A stretch of 64,000 nucleotides of DNA from Antedon mediterranea (taxonomy: Eukaryota > Echinodermata > Crinoidea > Comatulida > Antedonidae): the NCBI RefSeq assembly GCF_964355755.1, contig NC_092678.1:271922-335921 (forward strand), given 5' to 3'. Every line of letters starts with the position of its first letter. Within the stretch, counting starts at the first letter, position 1. Positions 22,301 through 51,993 of the stretch are shown one piece after another. The notes beneath the pieces were generated by a model that made no database searches, was not told the origin of the DNA, and was given only the letters and a program-made list of their open reading frames with translations. The translations under genes and the position numbers were made by a program.

Positions 22301-23902
22301 ATAAATTGCTATTAAATGCTTTGATGATAAAGAGGATGTATCACCCTACACAGACGACGGATGATAAAGAGGATGTATCACCCTGCACAGACGACGGATG
22401 ATAAAGAGGATGTATCACCCTACACAGACGACGGATGATAAAGAGGATGTATCACCCTACACAGACAACGGATGATAAAGAGGATGTATCACCCTACACA
22501 GACGACGGATGATAAAGAGGATGTATCACCCTACACAGACGACGGATGATAAAGAGGATGTATCACCCTACACAGACGACGGAAAACATATCGGTAAAGA
22601 GGATGTATCACCCTACACAGACGACGGAAAACATATCGGTAAATGCAGAATAGGAAGTGCAATGCTCTGATGCTGCTGTCAACTTATGGGTTTGCACATG
22701 TGCAGTGCGTTGTCAGTTTATGATCTGCACATGTTGTCAGTTTTATGATTTGCACATGTGCAGTGCGTTGTCAGTTTATGATTTGCACATGTGCAGTATG
22801 CTAGCAAGAAACAAAGGACACTGAGAATGTGATGTGAACTTTTGTCTGCACATGAGCACAAATATGACGTTGGTATTTTTTTTAAAGTGCTGATACATAC
22901 TGAAAAGTAGTGTAATGATGTTTGGTTTGAATATGCTTTAAAATAAAACTTTTAAAATGAATAGGCTTTGAACTAGCTAGTATGTAGGACAGTAATGGTA
23001 TGATGATACAGTAGCAGAAAATGGTTGAATTTTTACTTACATCACTATCTGATGACATATAGTCAAGAGACTGAAAAAATCAACATTTTAAATAAAAATA
23101 TTTGTATAGGTTTATAATTGTAATAGCAGTTTTAGGCCTAAAAACATTTCTGAGCAATTCCTCCAGCTACTGTAGGCTCAACCAGTTCCTACTTATTTAG
23201 GCCTAAAATATTATTTATTTATTAATATAAAATATTTTGTCATTATTTATTAATTAATGACAAAATGGAGAGACACACCGTACCGGTGACAGCGTTTTGT
23301 TTAATGCTTTTGTCTCTCCTCGGCTTCGTGTCTTGTACAGTACTTCATATATATATATATTTCTATGTTTTGTAATTATTATTTCATGTTTATTGCCGAA
23401 ATGAATAAAATAAAAATAAAATAAAACTTTGTATTTGCAAAGACATGTTTACAAAACAACTCAATACACAGGGAACAGAGAAGATATTAATAATATTTTA
23501 AAGCAACAACAAATCTATAAACAAAAGTCAAAATAACTTTAAAAGTTCATAAAATATACATCAAATAATCATTTAATTTATTTGAATTATTATAGTATAG
23601 TCAAACAATTATAATTGATCAATAAACAAAGCCAGGCATTTAGTTCGTTAATTGTAAATAAAGTCCTAGGCCCCTAAAGTGTGGACTACTAAATTGTGAC
23701 ACGACAAAAATCCAGGTCAGTCCAGTTGGAATTAGCGTTACTTTATCGCGCAGACTCATAAATTTCCGACGAAGCGGGCCTAGAAAAACAAGACAATTGA
23801 CGCTGTTCATATCTCAATATTAAACAAATAAAATATTATTTTATTACCACCAAAACATAATCAATCACTTACAGATTTATTTGCTGAATCACTATCACTC
23901 AT
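7339..23902 (-). CDS. CXXC1: CXXC finger protein 1 (CFP1), SET1/COMPASS subunit
   Basis: Sixteen coding exons with matching phases: 23873-23902, 23041-23070, 21104-21285, 19463-19563, 18818-19131, 18196-18270, 17913-17987, 17160-17306, 11169-11282, 10723-10886, 9999-10206, 9427-9531, 9025-9074, 8784-8877, 7979-8134 and 7339-7704, giving 736 residues. In order: acidic start MSDSDSANKS; PHD finger (LYCVCQSTDASRFM, CCDYCNEWYHGDC, CPPC); long lysine-rich stretch; CXXC domain (CGDCDAC, CGECDYC, DMKKFGGPN, QKCRLKQC); basic region; the C-terminal CFP1 domain with CNGPGCTKVA, KYCSDECG, RIFEFLPQRIKQWQ and a coiled coil, IYCVSCGMP, TYCKRLKVLCPEH, DNEVCGCPL and LFEQERNIRTAM. CFP1 binds unmethylated CpG and H3K4me3 and brings SET1 methyltransferase to promoters. 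All zinc ligands I checked are present. An extra small exon between 11282 and 17160 cannot be excluded, although the phases join without one. Confidence 0.95.
8300..8690 (+). mobile_element. tRNA-derived SINE with amplified A-box head
   Basis: A box-like TGGCCGAACAGTTAAG and B box-like GGGTTCGAGGC (about 8599-8610) mark a tRNA-derived SINE on the plus strand. The A-box segment is repeated six times with a 46 bp period (about 8305-8580) before the single B box. It lies in a CXXC1 intron. Related copies are at 27918-28110 and 28785-29010. Confidence 0.75.
8305..8580 (+). repeat. 46 bp tandem repeat, six units
   Basis: Near-identical units starting GCGAGTGAGGAGTGGCCGAA. Each holds the SINE A box but no B box. 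Confidence 0.95.
8926..8990. mobile_element. Partial MITE (CTGTCTACACTATCAAA family)
   Basis: One terminal part: TCTCTGTCCACACTATCAAA, then GTGATGTGCCCAAATATGG. The matching inverted end is missing. Confidence 0.6.
11474..11607. mobile_element. Compact MITE with GGTTCCCACTAGG inverted ends
   Basis: Short element whose two ends are inverted copies of TTGGTTCCCACTAGGACGCA. It lies in CXXC1 intron 8. It is the unexpanded form of the elements at 3568-4411 and 17337-17850. Confidence 0.75.
11943..12064. mobile_element. Related MITE with TTGGTTCCCA inverted ends
   Basis: Ends TTGGTTCCCATTCGACACAA and (inverted) ACTTGGTTCCCACAACAATA. Interior TTTGACCAATCACG...TGATTGGTCAAA is itself an inverted repeat. 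Lies in CXXC1 intron 8. Confidence 0.65.
13092..13209. mobile_element. MITE (CTGTCTACACTATCAAA family)
   Basis: Inverted ends around CTCTGTTTACACTATTGAAC and GTTTAATAGTGTAGACTGAG. The palindromic core contains GTGATGTGCCCA...TGGGCACATCAC. Confidence 0.75.
13241..13528. repeat. 41 bp minisatellite, seven units
   Basis: Units beginning AGTGTACCAACATCATGGTA, nearly identical. In CXXC1 intron 8; no coding frame is implied. Confidence 0.95.
13636..13955. repeat. 27-28 bp minisatellite, about 12 units
   Basis: Degenerate units of CAGACTGGCTTCTGTCAAA with a short AT-rich spacer. Confidence 0.9.
14040..15530. repeat. 93 bp minisatellite, about 13-14 units, with mosaic end
   Basis: Units of 93 bp (containing AATGATTGCTTAGCAGGATC), very similar. 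The period is a multiple of three and one minus-strand frame stays open over much of the array (14028-14453 and 14460-15221), but the translation is a bare 31-residue repeat with no splice or family support, so I do not call it a gene. From 15280 the array mixes with a TAACATTGATTACACTACTA segment also present, unrepeated, at 2890 in the duplicated copy. Confidence 0.93.
15682..16150. repeat. 28 bp minisatellite, about 16 units
   Basis: Units GGCTGGTGTAGTGATGTACC plus ATAGTTCA or ATAGGCCA. The duplicated copy has only two or three diverged units near 3095-3170. Confidence 0.93.
16311..16495. repeat. 46 bp minisatellite, about four units
   Basis: Units CACCAGATCCTGAGAAAGCT plus CTCCTCTATCCACTGTAGCA and CCAGTG. 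Absent at the matching place in the duplicated copy. Confidence 0.92.
17337..17850. mobile_element. MITE copy expanded by a 22 bp minisatellite
   Basis: Ends match those of 3568-4411 (GGTTTCCACTAGAGA and the inverted TCTCTAGTGGGAACTA). The interior, about 17365-17755, is a 22 bp repeat containing GCGCAGGGACGTAAGCACAG. It lies in CXXC1 intron 7, at the position of its paralogue in the copied segment, but the repeat unit differs. Confidence 0.75.
18445..18490. mobile_element. MITE fragment (CTGTCTACACTATCAAA family)
   Basis: Internal part only: GTGCCCAAATATGGTAGTGA then TATGTCATCATGTC. A larger copy follows at 18527. Confidence 0.55.
18527..18641. mobile_element. MITE copy, 5' end truncated
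   Basis: GTGCCCAAATATGGTAGTGA, TATGGGCACATCACATTTTG and the terminal GTTTGATAGTGTAGACAGAG are present; the left inverted end is missing. Confidence 0.65.
19289..19349. repeat. 12 bp tandem repeat (AGTACTGTACTT), about five units
   Basis: Perfect or near-perfect units in the intron upstream of CXXC1 exon 5. Confidence 0.9.
19564..21103. other. CXXC1 intron 4, no feature recognised
   Basis: About 1.5 kb of AT-rich intron between the two PHD-finger exons. I see no ORF with family support, no RNA gene and no clear repeat. Confidence 0.6.
21419..21576. mobile_element. MITE, complete inverted-repeat copy
   Basis: CTCAACACTATCAAACTTTA at one end and the inverted AAGTTTGATAGTGTAGACAA at the other, with GTGATGTGCCCATATATGG and ATATTTGGGCACATCA inside. 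In CXXC1 intron 3. Confidence 0.75.
22323..22640. repeat. 37 bp minisatellite, about eight units
   Basis: Units GATGATAAAGAGGATGTATC plus ACCCTACACAGACGACG. The last two units carry an insertion AAAACATATCGGTAAA. Confidence 0.95.
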
Positions 23903-24256
23903 TTTTAACTAAATTCAGGTAAAATTGACATAAAATAGCAACAACTAACGCGAAAAACAAGACGCCATTTCAGCAACTTTGACCTTAATTTGCATTTTTA
24001 ATGAACTGTAACATTTATAATTTCTTTTCATCAAAATAATTGTTCAATGCTACATTACTTATTCATTTGAAAACAAATAATAAATAAAATGATATTTATA
24101 TTTATTAAACATTGAATTACATAAGTAACAATGTATTCTACATTGTTGTAGTATATACGTACCCAAAATTGTTTGTAAGAATCACCTAGTTCCCGTACGT
24201 TAGCTCAATGTTGTGAATCGTATGCGACACTGATTCACAACAACTCGGGAACCAGA
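23903..24256. promoter_or_regulatory. Divergent promoter region of CXXC1 and MRPL46
   Basis: The start codons of CXXC1 (23902, minus) and MRPL46 (24257, plus) are 354 bp apart and head to head. AAATGGCG (minus strand, near 23967) resembles a YY1-type element common at animal housekeeping promoters. No TATA box is obvious. Bidirectional activity is inferred from the geometry only. Confidence 0.6.
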
Positions 24257-26186
24257 ATGAGATCGAAAAATATGAAAACAAAGATGGCAACCCTCGTAAA
24301 GCATGCGAAACTGTTTTGTAGATTAAATACACAAATATATCCACCAACATCAATTTTAGATTCATTTAAGTCACAGATAAAGATATGTAAGTGAATTCGA
24401 ATATTAATGTAGGCCTAAATTACATTCATAGACAATTTATGCGTTTATAATAAGCTAAATAAAGTCGAGGTTCAACAATAAACATCCTCTTTCGTTAAAA
24501 AAGTCGGACCGACTCCTGATCTCATTGTTAGCTGGTCGGTTCGTCCTTGTTTGGTACGCCCCCTTTAGTCTGTTGTGTTACACACATACAGTAGTTTAAA
24601 CTTTGATTTTCCCCTAAAATCAGTCTGATTTGAAGTAAATTTATGTATGAAGTAGGCCTATGACGAAATTATGTTATTTGACAAAAGAACCCTCTTTATT
24701 TATTTTTGTACAGGTAAACGTTGTCATTTATCATCCCAACCAACTATGTACCGAAAGTATAGCCAACATGTCAACGCAGATCATGGAGAAGAAACAATTC
24801 CACGCCTTACATGGAAGCTAATGGGAGCAGTTTGCCTTGAACGTCCCCCAATTATTACAACAGATATGAGTAAGATTGAACAAGATTACATGAAAATGGT
24901 GGATGAGTTGGAATATGAGGCTAGTGTGTTATCTGATCACGAAATCCAACTAAATAAAGACAGGTTTGTAAAGCTTGCTTCTCATTGGATGCAATGTAAC
25001 GACGTAGGTAGGAGTTGCCAATCACAAGCGACACTTTGGATGATCCATTGCACCATGATTGTTCAATTTGCATCATTAATAGTGTGTCTTAAATATTAAC
25101 TGGTATAATTTCAGCGATTTATTGTTTATTTTTCAGAGAACAAATGAAGCAGAAACAACAAGGTGAACTAGACGACGAAGACTCATCAAACTTACTAACA
25201 GCGCAAGATATTGAGGATTTAGCGACAGAAGAGTACAACAGATTCAAAACAGCCAATAAACATACAGGTGTCAAAATATGCAAATTAACTTGTCATTCAT
25301 AATTTTGTCCAAATATGTCATTTAAAACACTAAATTATATTATTTAATTGGTTTATTAGAAGCAGATAAAACAGGAGGCATGACAACATCACATCGCAAA
25401 CTTGATGAGAATTTAATACTGTTTGTAAAGAATGAAATAGGAAATCAATCGGTGTGGATGCTGCCCCAAACGGAACACTTACCAGGAGAATCTTTATGTC
25501 AGGTAGTGTCTCTTATCACATACCTTGGCTTCAGTGGCCCTGAATGTATCATCATCTCTTATACAAACACTACTGCAGTTTAGATAAAATCTACTAACAA
25601 GTGTTTCATTGCTTTTACCAAATCTAGACTGCGGAACGGGCAGCCATGCAAGTTGGATCTGGCGCTAATGTAACGTTTTTTGGCAATGCGCCAATTGGTT
25701 TTTACAAGTACAAATTCCCTAATAAGGTTAAAAGTGAAACGGGTGCAATAGGAGCAAAGGTACTTGGGTAATATTATCACTATTTTGTAATATCACGAAC
25801 TTGTGTAAAAACAATCAATTGTTGTGTTGTGCTGTATACACCAGTCTTGTGAATAAATAAAGTTTATATATTATATCACCAGTCTATACAGTGGATTGTA
25901 GTTTGAAAATTGATTGACGACAATATGAAATTGTTAAAATTAAAAAACTCTATTTTAAATGGTCTTATAAAAGTACCTATATTTAATAATTAAAAATGTA
26001 CTATAAATAAACCATAAGTCTATACTTTTACATTCACAGGTATTTATCTTCAGAGCTAAAGTATTAAAAGGTCAATTTTCTGTCCTTGAAGGAGCAGTAG
26101 GTCAACACGCATGGGTCAACAAAGACGAAATGAAGGAATATCTTGTACCTGCATATCTAGAATCCATCCTTAGATTCATTCGGTAA
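24257..26186 (+). CDS. MRPL46: Mitochondrial large-subunit ribosomal protein mL46
   Basis: Six exons with matching phases: 24257-24386, 24714-24963, 25137-25267, 25360-25502, 25628-25759 and 26040-26186, giving 310 residues. The N-terminus (MRSKNMKTKMATLVKHAKLF) is basic and lacks acidic residues, as expected for mitochondrial import; an internal ATG at 24272 is an alternative start. Family landmarks in order: WKLMGAVCLERPPI, YEASVLSDHEIQLNKDR, LLTAQDIEDL, SHRKLDENLILFVKNEIG, VWMLPQTEHLPGESL, TAERAAMQ, FFGNAPIGFYKYKFP, GAKVFIFRAKVLKG and HAWVNKDEMKEYL. These fit mL46, a NUDIX-like-fold protein of the mitochondrial large ribosomal subunit. Length is close to the usual 280 residues plus a longer leader. 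AATAAA follows at about 26283. Confidence 0.95.
24976..25078. mobile_element. Partial MITE in MRPL46 intron 2
   Basis: TGGATGATCCATTGCACCAT and flanking sequence resemble the middle of the element at 11943-12064. Ends are eroded. It begins right after the exon 2 donor. Confidence 0.45.
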
Positions 26187-26565
26187 TCTTGTGAACATTT
26201 AATGAGGATAACATATTGACCTTTGACCTAAAATACATGGAATTGTTAATCTAAGAACATTGAGCAAGCTTGAACTTTACATAATAAAAGAAATAAATAA
26301 AAGCATTTATGAAAAATGATTTTAATTGTGTTTTCATAATAAGTATTGTACATTAAACAACTAATAACAATTTCTAGAAAATTAAACGGTTACATCAAAC
26401 AGAACTATAGAGGGCAGTACAGTTCATTAGAAAAACAGGGTGGTATAACGTACCACTCATTTCAGTAGCAATAAATTACAAAATTAGTAATTTTTCTCAT
26501 TTTATCTGGTAAACAAATAAAGTACATTTCTCCCATTTCTTAAATTATTAAACTAAAGATCTTGC
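26187..26565. other. Convergent intergenic region, MRPL46 and RBM5/10 3' ends
   Basis: 380 bp between the two stop codons. It holds the MRPL46 polyadenylation signal (26283-26288). No gene is seen. Confidence 0.6.
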
Positions 26566-47298
<20,733 letters not shown>

Positions 47299-47440
47299 TA
47301 TCCCTTGCCTTTGTTAGTTATTAACCACAGAAAACTGTTAAAATTAGTTTTATTTTCGCAGTTGTTAACTTAAAAACGCCATTACATTATTGAAAGAAGA
47401 CGAAGAAAAACATTTACAAAATGGCGGATAGCGTTTTCAT
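47299..47440 (-). promoter_or_regulatory. Probable RBM5/10 promoter and 5' UTR
   Basis: The region directly upstream of the inferred first coding exon contains AAAATGGCGGATAG (near 47417), a YY1-like motif typical of animal core promoters. The transcription start is not determined. Confidence 0.4.
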
Positions 47441-47984
47441 CATATTAATTGGCAGGATAATTTGAGAATAAAAAAATGTGAACATCAGTTTACAGATTTT
47501 TTGATGAAAAATGGTTAAAATAATTTATATTCAATCAATTCATATTTCCAAATTGTGAATCAAAGAATATAGCGTAACATTCCTGAACAAAATAAAAAAT
47601 AAATAAAAATACAGTTTTTCTAATTCTGGCAATACCGATAACCAGGTTCATTAATATTCATGAGGAGGAAACATGAATATTCAATTAGTTTCGCGATAAC
47701 GAGGCTCTACTAATAAAAGGCTATAAAGTTTAATCTGCATGTAAACTTTGTTTTACTTCTTCAATCCATGGTTTCATTATTGTTCAATATTTCTGTTGTT
47801 TAATCAATATTATGTATAGAAATACAAGATTTCAAAAGGGGAATTGTGTATGTATTTTTCATATGTATTGCTTTGAGATGGCACACATTATATTATAACG
47901 TGTAGGCTAGATCCAAATAAATACAATTTTTAAATAACGCAAGCATGACTTCAGTTGTACACATAATGTTTTCAAATATATACA

Positions 47985-48215
47985 TGTGAAGGCGTATCAA
48001 TTTGATCTCCGATGCGCGTGCGTACAATTGGGGGACTAGTGCTGTCTCGCTGTACCACGCTATCCAATCAAGTTTGAACAATACCCCTAATGGTAAGGAC
48101 ATATCAAGCAGAAGGTTCGAGTTCGAATCTCAATTGGGGGACTTTATTCTCATTCTCACAGATTCAAATTAATGAATTAAATTTCAGTACATCGCCAGCC
48201 AGGCGGTTTAGAATT
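47985..48215 (+). mobile_element. Second copy of the tRNA-containing repeat
   Basis: Opposite orientation to 42190-42560. The tRNA-like part (CCCCTAATGGTAAGGACATA then GGTTCGAGTTCGAATCTC) has lost several stem pairs. Confidence 0.55.
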
Positions 48216-49069
48216 TACCCGTTGTTTTTTCAAGCTCTGCGTTTCATTGCTGGAATCCCGTCATATTGTGTGAACACGATCAGTAAACTCGTTCATAAGA
48301 GGGGAAGACGCGTTATGGACTTTTTTGTGAAAAAAAAATCAATTTAATAATTGGTTATTTTTCCATTTTTTACAAAATATTTTCAACATTCAGCAAAACA
48401 ATTAACAAAATACTAATTTCTATAGAAATGTCGTGATTCGATTCGAGGATGATCCGCTATTGATTAGGTTAGCTTCAACCAAGCAGATTTGAGCGTGTGA
48501 GGCCCGCCTCTATGAAGGGATAACCGACGCAGAAATTATTCAGACACACTGTGTTGGTTGCCACAGAAAACTTTATTGTTTATTATCTCCTTCCGTATGT
48601 GCATATATTCACCTATGTTATTCTTACAAGAACAAAAAACCCTGAATCGAATAACTATGTTAACTTGTACATGTACATCATAAGTACCTTCCAACCATTA
48701 TAATCGACGATTATAATGGTATAACATGTTCATTCATAACAAGAATCATCGTAACATTGATATATAGAATTAAATACTTCTTAGACTTAATACATAACTT
48801 TCTGAAAATAAAATGTCTTCTACCAACGGCAACAAACAACAAGCCTTATAACGGAAGAGACTCATGGTATGCAAATTAAGTTTACATTCCAACGCGCGCC
48901 ACCAACCGATTCTAATATAGCAGACAGAATCGAACCGTGACAGAAAGATGAAAATTATTCCTATGATTATATTCACACATATTCATATTTACACGATTCA
49001 TGTACACACATCTATATACAAATCAAATTTTTTTTAAATTATATATAATTATAGTATATATATATATAT
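48216..49069. other. Intergenic, nothing recognised
   Basis: AT-rich sequence without supported ORF or repeat apart from a short (AT)n run near 49055-49070. Confidence 0.5.
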
Positions 49070-49365
49070 ATTCTACTTACATAGGACTTACATACCTGGA
49101 CTTACTTACATACATGGACTTACTTACATACATGACTTACTTACATACCTGGGACTTACATACATGACTTACTTACATAGAACTTACATACATGACTTAC
49201 ATACCTGGGACTTACATACCTGGGACTTACATACATGACTTACTTACATACCTGGACTTACTTACATACCTGGGACTTACATACATGACTTACTTACATA
49301 GAACTTACATACATGACTTACATACCTGGGACTTACATACATAGGACTTGCATACATGACTTGAA
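49070..49365. repeat. Degenerate ACTTACATAC satellite
   Basis: Irregular tandem copies of GGACTTACATACCT and TGACTTACTTACATAC. On the minus strand each ACTTAC reads GTAAGT, the 5' splice-site consensus. Same family as 50722-51065. Confidence 0.9.
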
Positions 49366-49689
49366 ACTGATTTGCTAATTTATATTTGTGTTAATTTTAG
49401 TATAGATCACCATTTTTTACATAAGTCAATTTATCATCAAAACAATGAAACATAAAATCTAATAACAGGACAGTATAAATTATTACGACATACTGTTCAT
49501 ACTACAGTACTATATCATTTTAATTTCGTTTGTACCTAGAGTGATTCCAGCTTTAAGTATGACACGCCATGTGTGCAATAGCTACCTAACTTTGTACAAA
49601 TATAAAGCTGGATCACCAATTTACTATTCTTTTGCAGTAGATTGTTAAAATATTATACATCAGATCCGTTTAGCATCAAACCATCGTTA

Positions 49690-49822
49690 TTATTTTTGTT
49701 GCCATTCACTGATTTTTAAATGTACGCCATTCACTTGTTGAAGGCTGGTGCATTTTACAAGTGTTGAAGTGCCCACATAATGAGACGCAAGAATACGATC
49801 ACCAACATGAATTGCACCGGTC
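49690..49822 (-). pseudogene. PDZ-domain-like exon (GRIP-like), probably terminal or decayed
   Basis: After a TTTGATAG acceptor the minus strand reads TGAIHVGDRILA, the carboxylate-loop half of a PDZ domain (ligand-side G-x-x-x-x-G-D-R-I-L), then a less typical stretch ending SLQQVNGVHLKISEWQQK and stops at 49690. The ending resembles the last helix and strand of GRIP-type PDZ domains. The middle (SHYVGTSTLVKC) fits poorly and no neighbouring exon was found, so this is an isolated, probably decayed exon. Confidence 0.45.
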
Positions 49823-49893
49823 CTATCAAAGAAAAAAAAACACCATGAAACCAATGATTTTATGCTAATTTATTGTTTTTATTGATTGCTGTA

Positions 49894-50041
49894 TAAAGCT
49901 CTGTCTACACTATCAAACTCTATATGACACAAAACTGTGATAATAAATAATAAAAATAATGTCATATCACGAACATATTTCAGCAGATCACTACCATATT
50001 TGGGCACATCACACTTTTTTGATAGTGTAGACAGAGCTTAA
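49894..50041. mobile_element. MITE, complete copy
   Basis: GCTCTGTCTACACTATCAAA and the inverted TTTGATAGTGTAGACAGAGC are perfect terminal repeats; GGGCACATCACACTTTTTTG lies inside. Confidence 0.8.
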
Positions 50042-50375
50042 TTGATAAGGGTAGAGGTGAGTAATACGCCAAACAAAGATAAGCCTCTGATTTAAGTCTT
50101 AGTTAAAAACCAAAAGACAATGTCCAACATAAGATAAACCTCTGACCAGGGAGTTGTTAATTAGACTTAGGTTTCTGCAACATATGTATGTATACAGTTA
50201 AGACATTTAATAATCTTAAACTTACATGCTATATTAAACTCAACTGTGTCACGAGGTATTGCAGTAATTGTAACAGTCAGCAATCCCATAAGTCACCACT
50301 GGCCGGTCGATATGTCATTGTTAGGCTCACAAGCATCCTTCATACTGCAACACTCTAGTTGATTTAAATGTACCT

Positions 50376-50512
50376 CCTCCTCCGCCACCTCGTCCACCGC
50401 CACCATGACCTCCATCTCCTCCTCCTCCACTATTATCCATTTCATCTCTAGGGATAGCTTTCTTTCCAACTTAACATTGCATCACCTCCAGTGTTTCTAC
50501 ATCCACCTGCTA
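50376..50512 (-). pseudogene. hnRNP A/B-like exon copy (KKAIPRDEM + Gly-rich), diverged
   Basis: Minus strand reads KKAIPRDEMDNSGGGGDGGH and further glycines, the junction of RRM2 and the glycine-rich tail of an hnRNP A/B protein, closely matching 51727-51832. Entering from the upstream acceptor at 50512 the frame hits a stop just before this part, so the copy looks fused to another short exon and is not intact. Confidence 0.55.
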
Positions 50513-50633
50513 AAGAAAACAAGATAATGAATTTTAAGAATCATTGTAATGTATTAATTACTTTGTGAATTGAAAATGAGCAAGTTCTACATATTTTTTA
50601 GTGAAATAGTGATAGAGGGTTACTTACCGGTAT

Positions 50634-50716
50634 TGTATGGTGTACCACCTCGGTTAATGTACTGCTGATCACCTTTCATTGGTCTGAATGCGAATTGAGT
50701 TCCCTGGTAATTCCCG
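50634..50716 (-). CDS. hnRNP A/B-like glycine-rich-tail exon
   Basis: Minus strand reads GNYQGTQFAFRPMKGDQQYI then NRGGTPYNTG and a GTAAGT donor. Partial copies occur near 52690 (plus strand), 61655 (minus), 62510-62570 and 62610-62640. The intron just upstream is the GTAAGT-rich satellite at 50722-51065, leaving a poor pyrimidine tract before the acceptor GCAG. Likely an exon of the glycine-rich tail. Confidence 0.5.
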
Positions 50717-50721
50717 CCTCT

Positions 50722-51065
50722 GCTTACATACATAGAACTTACATACATAGAACTTACATACATAGAACTTACATACATAGAACTTACATACATAGAACTT
50801 ACATACATAGAACTTACATACATAGAACTTACATACATAGAACTTACATACATAGAACTTACATACATAGAACTTACATACATAGAACTTACATACATAG
50901 AACTTACATACATAGAACTTACATACATAGAACTTACATACATAGAACTTACATACATAGAACTTACATACATAGAACTTACTTACATAGAACTTACTTA
51001 CATAGAACTTACATACATACATGACCTACTTACATACATGACCTACTTACATACCTGGGATTTGC
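50722..51065. repeat. 15 bp satellite of 5' splice-site motifs, about 20 units
   Basis: Nearly perfect units TTACATACATAGAAC; the minus strand reads GTTCTATGTATGTAAGTTCT, so each unit carries a TATGTAAGT donor-like motif. It abuts the exon at 50634-50716. All three frames of the minus strand stay open because the period is 15. Confidence 0.95.
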
Positions 51066-51221
51066 ATACATAGAACTAACATACATTTTAATTTTAGTAT
51101 AGATCAATAACCTAACAATATTAAAAGCGAAAATATTTTGCTATGTATGCTAAAACTACAATCTGCAAAATATTGATTTGGGTACATTATTTTTATCTAG
51201 AGAGAATTGTTCCTTACACCA

Positions 51222-51345
51222 TGATGGATCTTTGTGTACCGCCTCCAGCACCACCAAAACCACTTCCAATGTTTCCAGCCATATTCTGTCATGTTTCCTC
51301 TATATCCTCCTTGGCCGCCACCATACTTGCTTTATATTGAAATGC
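51222..51345 (-). pseudogene. hnRNP-like tail exon with frameshift
   Basis: Reads KYGGGQGGYRGNM, then after a frame change AGNIGSGFGGAGGGTQRSIM followed by GTAAGG. The ending GGGTQRSIM matches GGDTQRSIM at 62930. The frame change suggests decay unless a splice site lies between. Confidence 0.45.
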
Positions 51346-51368
51346 AAATAACTAAAGATTTAAATGTA

Positions 51369-51590
51369 CCTCGTCCGCCACCACTACCACCTCGTCCGCC
51401 ACCACTACCACCACCACTACCACCTCGTCCGTCACCACTACCACCTCGTCCGCCACCACTAACACCTTGTCCGCCACCACTACCACCTTCACCGCCAAAT
51501 TCTTTTTTCGCCCCTAAATGTTTGTCCCGGATTTGATGAAATTTCGTAATTTTTGGATCAATTCTTCTTCTTCCTCTGTAATTTCTAATA
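51369..51590 (-). CDS. Glycine/serine-rich exon of the hnRNP-like locus
   Basis: From GRRRIDPKITKFHQIRDKHL the minus-strand frame passes into GGEGGSGGGQGVSGGGRGGS and similar repeats and ends at a GTACATTT donor, as does the exon at 51727. The basic head is not familiar to me. Coding by composition and donor, with unproven splicing. Confidence 0.45.
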
Positions 51591-51726
51591 AAAAAAGTTA
51601 TAATTGTAAAGTTAATAAAGACTATTCTTATACTTATTCTATTAAGCGTGCACCAGTTGCTGTGTAGGTTACAATTAAAAAACAGAGCATAAATAAGTTT
51701 ATAAATAACTAAAGATTTAAATGTAC

Positions 51727-51832
51727 CTCCTCCTCCGCCACCACCACCACCACCTCGTCCGCCGCCACCATGACCTCCATCTCCTCCTCCTCCACTATTA
51801 TTCATTTCATCTCTAGGGATAGCTTTCTTTGC
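51727..51832 (-). CDS. hnRNP A/B-like exon: end of RRM2 plus glycine-rich tail
   Basis: Reads AKKAIPRDEMNNSGGGGDGG and further glycines to a GGAG/GTACAT donor. KKAIPRDEM is the usual end of the second RRM in hnRNP A/B proteins, which bind pre-mRNA in the nucleus. No complete upstream RRM exons were found in order, so whether this belongs to a working gene is open. Confidence 0.55.
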
Positions 51833-51993
51833 CTCAAAACATTCGTCACATACAGTACTGTATGAATTTTCTTAACTGCAAATAAAAAATTGGACACTAG
51901 ACCTAACAAATTTAAATTATCTATTTCATCTTTAGGGATAGCTTTCGTAGACCTACTATAATGAATAAAACTCCAATGATGATATTAACTATA

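Noticed and set aside
50620-51024. Repeat ORFs (YVSSM, YVCKF, HRTYI)
   Set aside because: All frames of a 15 bp satellite are open; not coding.
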